A DNA stretch of 64,000 bases from Candidatus Mycolicibacterium alkanivorans (GTDB taxonomy: Bacteria > Actinomycetota > Actinomycetes > Mycobacteriales > Mycobacteriaceae): contig NZ_JAIVFL010000001.1 in the NCBI RefSeq assembly GCF_022760805.1, positions 3,906,001 to 3,970,000 on the forward strand, in the 5' to 3' direction. The translations under genes were made by a program, and so were the position numbers. The notes under the pieces were generated by a model. It was not told where the DNA came from, ran no database searches, and saw only the letters and a list, made by a program, of their open reading frames with translations. Shown here piece by piece: positions 58,475-64,000 of the stretch (its first letter is position 1; each line of letters begins with the position of its first letter).

Positions 58475-59479
58475 ATGTCGACGACGGTTCGTGGCGAGAA
58501 CCACTTCCGGCTCGGTCTGCTGTTCGCGATCGGGTCGGCGTTCACGTTCGGCATGTCCGGCCCCTTCGCCAAGTCGCTGATGGGGGCCGGTTGGTCCCCG
58601 ACCGCCGCAGTCACCGCCCGCCTCGCCGGCGGCGCGCTGGTCATGGCGATCTTCGCCACCGTAGTCAAACCCGACTGGATTCGGGAGGCTCGCGAGCACG
58701 CCCGCATCGTCGTCGCGTACGGCCTGGTCCCCATCGCCGCCGCGCAGCTCTGCTACTACAACGCCGTCTCTCACCTGTCCGTCGGTGTCGCGCTGCTGCT
58801 GGAGTACACCGCGCCGATCCTGGTGGTCGGCTGGATCTGGGCCACCACCCGCCGCCGGCCGCGCGGCGCCACCTTGGCCGGGGTCGGCCTGGCGGTCGCG
58901 GGCATCATGCTGGTGCTCAACATCTCCAGCGGCACCGCCCGCGTCGACGCCGCCGGAGTGGCATGGGGGCTGGCCGCCGCGATCTGCGCGGTCTGCTACT
59001 TCATGATGTCCGACGAGGTCAGCGCCGACGGCAGCGGGCTCAGCTCGATCACACTGTCGGCCGGGGGCCTGGTGGTCGGCGCCGTCGCCGTGGCCCTGCT
59101 GGGTCTTTCCGGTGTGATGCCGCTGACCTTCACCGCCAATGACGCCGTGCTGGCCGGGATGACGGTGCCGTGGTGGGTGCCGGTGATCATGCTGGCCGTG
59201 GTTGCCACCGCGGTCGCCTACACGCTGGGCATCAGTGGCGTGGCACGGCTGCGACCGAGCTTCGCGTCGCTGGTGGGCCTCGGTGAGGTGCTGTTCGCGG
59301 TGCTCTCGGCGTGGGTGCTGCTCGGCGAGGCCGTCACCGTGACCCAGGCGGTCGGCGGTGTGGTGGTGCTGGCCGGGCTGACACTGGCCCGCCAAGCTGA
59401 CCGCAGCGCCGAGGTGACCGCTGCCACCTGGCCTGATGCCGGACCGATCGAAGAGCTCGCCGCGGGCGCCCGCACCTGA
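58475..59479 (+). CDS. EamA/DMT family transporter
   Basis: A 334-residue membrane protein with ten hydrophobic helices in two EamA repeats (about 12-145 and 155-295), for example LLFAIGSAFTFGMSGPFAKSL, VGVALLLEYTAPILVVGWIW and LFAVLSAWVLLGEAVTVTQAVGG. Such proteins export amino acids or related metabolites. ATG 58475. Divergent from the CGNR regulator; the substrate is unknown. Confidence 0.9.
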   Translation: MSTTVRGENHFRLGLLFAIGSAFTFGMSGPFAKSLMGAGWSPTAAVTARLAGGALVMAIFATVVKPDWIREAREHARIVVAYGLVPIAAAQLCYYNAVSHLSVGVALLLEYTAPILVVGWIWATTRRRPRGATLAGVGLAVAGIMLVLNISSGTARVDAAGVAWGLAAAICAVCYFMMSDEVSADGSGLSSITLSAGGLVVGAVAVALLGLSGVMPLTFTANDAVLAGMTVPWWVPVIMLAVVATAVAYTLGISGVARLRPSFASLVGLGEVLFAVLSAWVLLGEAVTVTQAVGGVVVLAGLTLARQADRSAEVTAATWPDAGPIEELAAGART

Positions 59480-59538
59480 GCGCGGCACGCAAGCAAACGT
59501 CGGGAATGAAACCCGCTTCCTATCTGTAACATCACGAT

Positions 59539-60198
59539 GTGACGTCTAACGCCGTGTCGAATCGTTCCCTCCGGGCCGCCTTCGCCGCCGTCGTGGTAGC
59601 CGGTTCCGCGCTGTTCACCCCGGCGATGCTCCCGATCGCCAACGCCGCCGCCTGCAAAGACATCCAGGTGGTGTTCGCCCGCGGAACCGGCGAACCGCCG
59701 GGCCTCGGACGGGTGGGTCAGGCCTTCGTCGATTCGCTGCGCGGCAGGCTCGGCAACCGCTCGGTCGGCGTGTATGCCGTCAACTATCCGGCTACTTACG
59801 ACTTCCTGGCCGCCGCCGACGGCGCCAACGACGCCAGCGCGTTCATCCAGGACGTGGTCAACAGCTGCCCGGACACCAAACTGGTGCTCGGCGGCTACTC
59901 CCAAGGTGCGGCGATCATCGACGTCATCACTTCGGTGCCGTTCCCGGCGGTCGGGTTCAACAACCCGCTTCCGCCCAACGTGCCCGACCGGGTCGCCGGC
60001 CTCGCCGTCTTCGGGAACCCGACCACGAAGGTGGGGCTGCCCCTGACGTCCAGCCCGGTCTACGGCGGCAAGGCCATCGACCTGTGCAACCCCGGCGACC
60101 CGGTGTGCTCGGACGGCAATGACGTCCCCGCGCACCGCAGCTACGGACCGGACGGAACGGCCGGCCAGGCCGCCGCGTTCGTCGCCAGCCTGCTCTAA
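59539..60198 (+). CDS. cutinase-family serine hydrolase (Culp3 type)
   Basis: A 219-residue secreted hydrolase: signal peptide (about 1-38, ending ANAAA), VVFARGTGEPPGLGRVG oxyanion region, nucleophile elbow GGYSQGAA, catalytic Asp in CNPGDPVC and His in VPAHRSYG. The paired cysteines are conserved. Mycobacterial cutinase-like proteins act as lipases or esterases. GTG start. First of three tandem cutinase genes; corresponds to the Rv3451 position. Confidence 0.92.
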   Translation: MTSNAVSNRSLRAAFAAVVVAGSALFTPAMLPIANAAACKDIQVVFARGTGEPPGLGRVGQAFVDSLRGRLGNRSVGVYAVNYPATYDFLAAADGANDASAFIQDVVNSCPDTKLVLGGYSQGAAIIDVITSVPFPAVGFNNPLPPNVPDRVAGLAVFGNPTTKVGLPLTSSPVYGGKAIDLCNPGDPVCSDGNDVPAHRSYGPDGTAGQAAAFVASLL

Positions 60199-60268
60199 AT
60201 GTTTGGCGGCCACCGCCGCGGTGTGTGACTATTAGCCGACCGTTCACCACCGAGGGGGTCCATTCAGC

Positions 60269-60946
60269 GTGTCCGACCCGACCATGACACCAGCCCGCAG
60301 ACTGGGCGTTGCTGGCGCGGCGATGTTCGCCGCGATCGCGCCACTGGCCGGCTGCCCCGTCCCGAGCGCCGCGGCCGCCCCCTGTCCCGACGTCGACGTG
60401 GTGTTCGCCCGTGGCACCAGCGAGCCGCCCGGGATCGGACGTGTCGGCCAGGCGCTGACCGACACGCTGCAGTCGCAGTTGGGCGGTCGCAACATCGCGA
60501 CCTACGGGGTGAACTATCCGGCCACCTACGACTTCCGCGCGGCCGCCGTCGGCGCCACCGACGCGACCAACCACATTCTGGCCACCGCCGTGGCGTGCCC
60601 GTCGACCCGCTTCGTCCTCGGCGGCTACTCCCAAGGTGCGGCGGTGGTTGACATGCTGCTCGGCATTCCGCCCCTGGGCAACAAGGTCGGCGACATCGGT
60701 TCGGCGCCTCCGCTGCCGTCCAGCGTCGCCAGCAAGGTCGCCGCTGCGGCGGTGTTCGGCAACCCCGCCACCAAGTTCGGCAACCCGATCTCGGTGGCGG
60801 GTGCTCCCTTCGCGGGCAAGGGGATCGACCTGTGCAATTACGGTGACCCGATCTGCTCGCCGGGCCGCAACCCGTTCGCGCACACCGACTACGAGAGCTC
60901 CCCGCTGCCGGGGCAGGCAGCCGGCTTCATCGCCGGACTCTTGTAG
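60269..60946 (+). CDS. cutinase-family serine hydrolase (Culp4 type)
   Basis: A 225-residue paralogue of the preceding gene with signal peptide (about 1-35, cleavage near SAAAA), VVFARGTSEPPGIGRVG, GGYSQGAAVVD, catalytic Asp in CNYGDPIC and His in FAHTDYE. GTG start at 60269. The 70-bp gap to the first cutinase allows co-transcription. Corresponds to the Rv3452 position. Confidence 0.92.
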   Translation: MSDPTMTPARRLGVAGAAMFAAIAPLAGCPVPSAAAAPCPDVDVVFARGTSEPPGIGRVGQALTDTLQSQLGGRNIATYGVNYPATYDFRAAAVGATDATNHILATAVACPSTRFVLGGYSQGAAVVDMLLGIPPLGNKVGDIGSAPPLPSSVASKVAAAAVFGNPATKFGNPISVAGAPFAGKGIDLCNYGDPICSPGRNPFAHTDYESSPLPGQAAGFIAGLL

Positions 60947-61002
60947 ATCACTTAACTTATTTGCTGGCGGCAGCGCCCTCGCGGGTCGTCTACCATGGCA
61001 GG

Positions 61003-61692
61003 ATGCGTATCGGTCGGCTCGTGACCAGCGCGGTAGGGGTGATGTCCGCTGCCGCCGCCATGTTGCTCGCCCCGGCGATGTCGCCGCACGAATCGTCTCG
61101 AATTCTTGCTGCGGCGCAGGCCGCCGCGTGCCCGGACGTCGAAGTGATCTTCGCCCGCGGCCGGCTGGAGCCCCCCGGTACGGGCCGCCTCGGCGAGGCG
61201 TTCGTCAACGCGTTGCGCGCCAAGACCTCCAAGAAGGTCGGCTTCTACGCGGTGAACTACCCCGCCGACTACCAGGTCGACCTCGGCGCCAACGACATGA
61301 GCAAGCACATCCAGTACATGGCGTCCAGTTGCCCCAACACGCGGCTGGTCCTCGGCGGCTACTCACTGGGCGCCGCCGTCACCGACGTGGTGCTGGCCGT
61401 GCCCTCACCGGTGTTCGGTTACAACAACCCACTGCCGCTGGGCATGGACCAACACGTAGCCGCGGTCGCCCTGTTCGGCAACGGGACGCGGAAGGTGTTC
61501 GGGCCGGTGTCCGACGTCAGCCCGCTCTACGGCGACAAGACGATCGACCTGTGCACCCCTGACGACCCGGTCTGCAACAACAATATGGATCCGGAGAGTT
61601 GGGGCGACAACTGGAACGCCCATCTGCAGGCCGCCTACATCGACTCCGGGTTGGTCGACCAGGCCGCCGGATTCGTGGCGGGCAAGCTCTGA
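61003..61692 (+). CDS. third, more diverged cutinase-family hydrolase
   Basis: A 229-residue secreted protein with signal peptide (about 1-42), VIFARGRLEPPGTGRLG, nucleophile elbow GGYSLGAA (Leu instead of Gln), Asp in CTPDDPVC and His in WNAHLQAAY; triad apparently complete. It differs clearly from its two neighbours, nearer to Cfp21/Culp1-type proteins by impression. ATG 61003. M. tuberculosis has only two cutinases here. It ends exactly where convergent truA ends. Confidence 0.88.
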   Translation: MRIGRLVTSAVGVMSAAAAMLLAPAMSPHESSRILAAAQAAACPDVEVIFARGRLEPPGTGRLGEAFVNALRAKTSKKVGFYAVNYPADYQVDLGANDMSKHIQYMASSCPNTRLVLGGYSLGAAVTDVVLAVPSPVFGYNNPLPLGMDQHVAAVALFGNGTRKVFGPVSDVSPLYGDKTIDLCTPDDPVCNNNMDPESWGDNWNAHLQAAYIDSGLVDQAAGFVAGKL

Positions 61693-62565
61693 TCAGATGC
61701 TGCGCAGGTCGCGGGTGACCGCGACCCGGGCGGCCAGCTGGCCGTCGGGCGGATAGTCGACACCCGCCAGCGTGAGGCCGCGCGCCGGCGCCGCGGCGAA
61801 CGCGCTCGAGCGGTGATCTGCCTCCAACAGCGTTGCGCACCAAGCCGGTTCGCGTCGGCCCTCCCCCACCGCCAGCAGCGCACCGACCAGTGAGCGAACC
61901 ATCGACCAGCAGAACGCGTCGGCGGTGACGACGGCGGTGATCATGTCGCCGTCACGAACCCACTCCAGGCGCTGCAGGTCGCGGATCGTCGTCGCCCCGG
62001 CCCGGTGCCGGCAGAACGCGGCGAAGTCATGCAGTCCCAGCAGATTTCGTGACGCCTCGGTCATCGCCGCGATGTCCAGCGGCCGCGGCCATGCTGTCAC
62101 GTAGCGCGCCAGATCGGGGTCGACCCCGTAGGGTGCCGACGACAACCGATAGACGTAGTGCCGGCGAAGGGCCGAGAACCTGGCGTCGAATCCGGCTGGC
62201 GCCCTGGTGATCTCACGCACCCGGACATCGGCGGGCAGGAACCGGCCCAGCCGGCGCACCAGCGGCAGAAATTCGGCTTCACCCGGCCGGGTGTGACGGG
62301 GATAGGCCTGGACCAGCGCCTCGGCGGGGACGTCGACGTGGGCCACCTGGCCGCTGGCGTGGACACCGCTGTCGGTGCGGCCGGCGGCGAACAACCGGAC
62401 CGGCACCCGGAAGACGGTCGAGAAGGCCTCGTCCAGAACACCGGCGACGGTCCGATGTCCGTCCTGCACCGCCCAGCCGGTGAAATCGGTTCCGTCGTAA
62501 GCGATGTCGAGCCGCAGACGAACGTGCCCGCCACCGGAGTCGGCGGCGGGCACGTTCGTCGTCAC
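61693..62565 (-). CDS. truA: tRNA pseudouridine(38-40) synthase TruA
   Basis: A 290-residue synthase that isomerises uridines 38-40 in tRNA anticodon arms. Seen: [19 protein letters not shown], the catalytic Asp in [17 protein letters not shown], and [19 protein letters not shown] 62565, 4 bp after the rplQ stop, is used; the first 17 codons are variable in the family and here lie in a long hairpin. GTG 62553 is an alternative. Last gene of the rpoA-rplQ-truA unit. Confidence 0.93.
   Translation of the reverse strand: MTTNVPAADSGGGHVRLRLDIAYDGTDFTGWAVQDGHRTVAGVLDEAFSTVFRVPVRLFAAGRTDSGVHASGQVAHVDVPAEALVQAYPRHTRPGEAEFLPLVRRLGRFLPADVRVREITRAPAGFDARFSALRRHYVYRLSSAPYGVDPDLARYVTAWPRPLDIAAMTEASRNLLGLHDFAAFCRHRAGATTIRDLQRLEWVRDGDMITAVVTADAFCWSMVRSLVGALLAVGEGRREPAWCATLLEADHRSSAFAAAPARGLTLAGVDYPPDGQLAARVAVTRDLRSI
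62517..62560 (-). promoter_or_regulatory. hairpin over the truA 5' end
   Basis: A perfect 16-bp stem, 62517-62532 with 62545-62560, and a 12-base loop cover codons 2-17 of truA, starting three bases after the GTG. It could lower truA translation or end some transcripts after rplQ. Confidence 0.6.
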
Positions 62566-62569
62566 AGTC

Positions 62570-63136
62570 TCAGGACTCGTCAGTGTCCGAACCCTCGGCC
62601 TGCTCCTCTGCGACGTCCTCGGCCTTGATCTCCTCGGCGCTGTCCTCCGCCTCCGGACCGGCCGCGACCTCGGGCTCGACCGCAGCCTCGGGCTCGACCG
62701 CAGCCTGCGGCGCGGCAGCAGCCGCCACCGACACCTTCTTGGCTGCACGCCTGGCCCGGTCTGCCTCCGAGGTCACCGTCTTCTCCCGCACCAGCTCGAT
62801 GACGGCCATCGGGGCGTTGTCGCCCTTGCGTGCCTCCACCTTGATGATTCGGGTGTAGCCGCCGTTACGGTCGGCGAAGAACGGGCCGATCTCGGCGAAC
62901 AAGGTGTGCACCACGTCCTTGTCGCGGATCTTCTTCATCACCTCACGCCGGTTGTGCAGCGCGCCCTTCTTGGCGTGGGTGATGAGCTTCTCGGCGTACG
63001 GCCGCAGCGCCCTGGCCTTGGGCTCGGTCGTCTTGATCCGGCCGTGCTCGAAGAGCGACGTGGCCAGGTTGGCCAGAATCGCCTTCTGGTGCGAGGACGA
63101 CCCGCCGAGGCGAGGGCCCTTGGTGGGCTTGGGCAT
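62570..63136 (-). CDS. rplQ: 50S ribosomal protein L17
   Basis: A 188-residue L17: [20 protein letters not shown], then [20 protein letters not shown] and [20 protein letters not shown]. An extra C-terminal tail of about 60 residues is acidic and Ala-rich ([18 protein letters not shown]). It follows rpoA by 52 bp. Confidence 0.96.
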   Translation of the reverse strand: MPKPTKGPRLGGSSSHQKAILANLATSLFEHGRIKTTEPKARALRPYAEKLITHAKKGALHNRREVMKKIRDKDVVHTLFAEIGPFFADRNGGYTRIIKVEARKGDNAPMAVIELVREKTVTSEADRARRAAKKVSVAAAAAPQAAVEPEAAVEPEVAAGPEAEDSAEEIKAEDVAEEQAEGSDTDES

Positions 63137-63188
63137 TGCAATCTCCTAGGTGAGCCGATCTCCGTATCAGGTAAGACCGGGAAGGGAT

Positions 63189-64000
<812 letters not shown>

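Overview
The window comes from a fast- or slow-growing non-tuberculous mycobacterium (Mycobacteriaceae; a Mycolicibacterium-like genome is my best guess). It is uniformly GC-rich. Gene content and order largely follow the Mycobacterium tuberculosis block from about Rv3355c to Rv3457c: folD, mfpA, trmL, dnaE2, imuA'B, guaA, choD, guaB3-guaB2, rsdA-sigD, whiB3, groEL1-groES, the tsaD-rimI-tsaB-tsaE cluster, alr, gadB, glmS, glmM, rpsI-rplM, the complete ESX-4 locus, cutinases, truA-rplQ-rpoA. Gene identities rest on my reading of the translated proteins and on remembered family sequences; no database search was run.

Layout. 1-5.2 kb: tail of a methyltransferase, a DUF3017 membrane protein and folD, an FHA-domain ABC exporter (Rv1747 type), the gyrase-protecting pentapeptide protein MfpA without its usual GTPase conservon, and the tRNA methylase TrmL. 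5.2-15.8 kb: the SOS mutasome. dnaE2 and imuA'-imuB each have a LexA box. Between them lie a rifamycin-type HelR/HelD RNA polymerase motor gene whose start-proximal region carries a rifamycin-associated element, an overlapping VIT1/CCC1 transporter gene, a phosphatase lipoprotein and a nucleoside hydrolase. 15.9-23.5 kb: class I aldolase and purine/sterol genes (guaA, choD, guaB3, guaB2). 23.5-30.2 kb: stress regulation, with RsdA-SigD (RsdA carries a perfect 9 x 18 bp minisatellite), WhiB3, GroEL1 with a histidine-rich tail, and GroES behind a CIRCE operator.

30.2-38.3 kb: a long minus-strand run in which translationally coupled genes make t6A (tsaD, tsaB, tsaE), acetylate ribosomal protein (rimI) and feed the cell wall (alr), followed upstream by gadB and the NAD(P)HX repair enzyme. 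38.3-45.7 kb: a TetR-peroxiredoxin unit, glmS, a hydrolase-fold protein lacking the usual serine, an F420-dependent oxidoreductase behind a perfect palindrome, and a pair of type VII secretion-like proteins. 45.8-48.2 kb: glmM and the S9/L13 genes. 48.5-57.8 kb: ESX-4 (esxT, esxU, a T7SS-associated protein, eccC4, eccD4, mycP4 and a shortened eccB4). 57.8-64 kb: a divergent CGNR regulator/EamA exporter pair, three tandem cutinases, then truA-rplQ-rpoA (rpoA runs off the window end).

The most interesting points are the rifamycin-element helR-VIT1 unit sharing one intergenic region with the SOS-regulated dnaE2, the internally shortened EccB4, the orphaned mfpA, the Bxb1-attB-like stretch inside groEL1, and two perfect tandem-repeat arrays (in rsdA and just after esxT).
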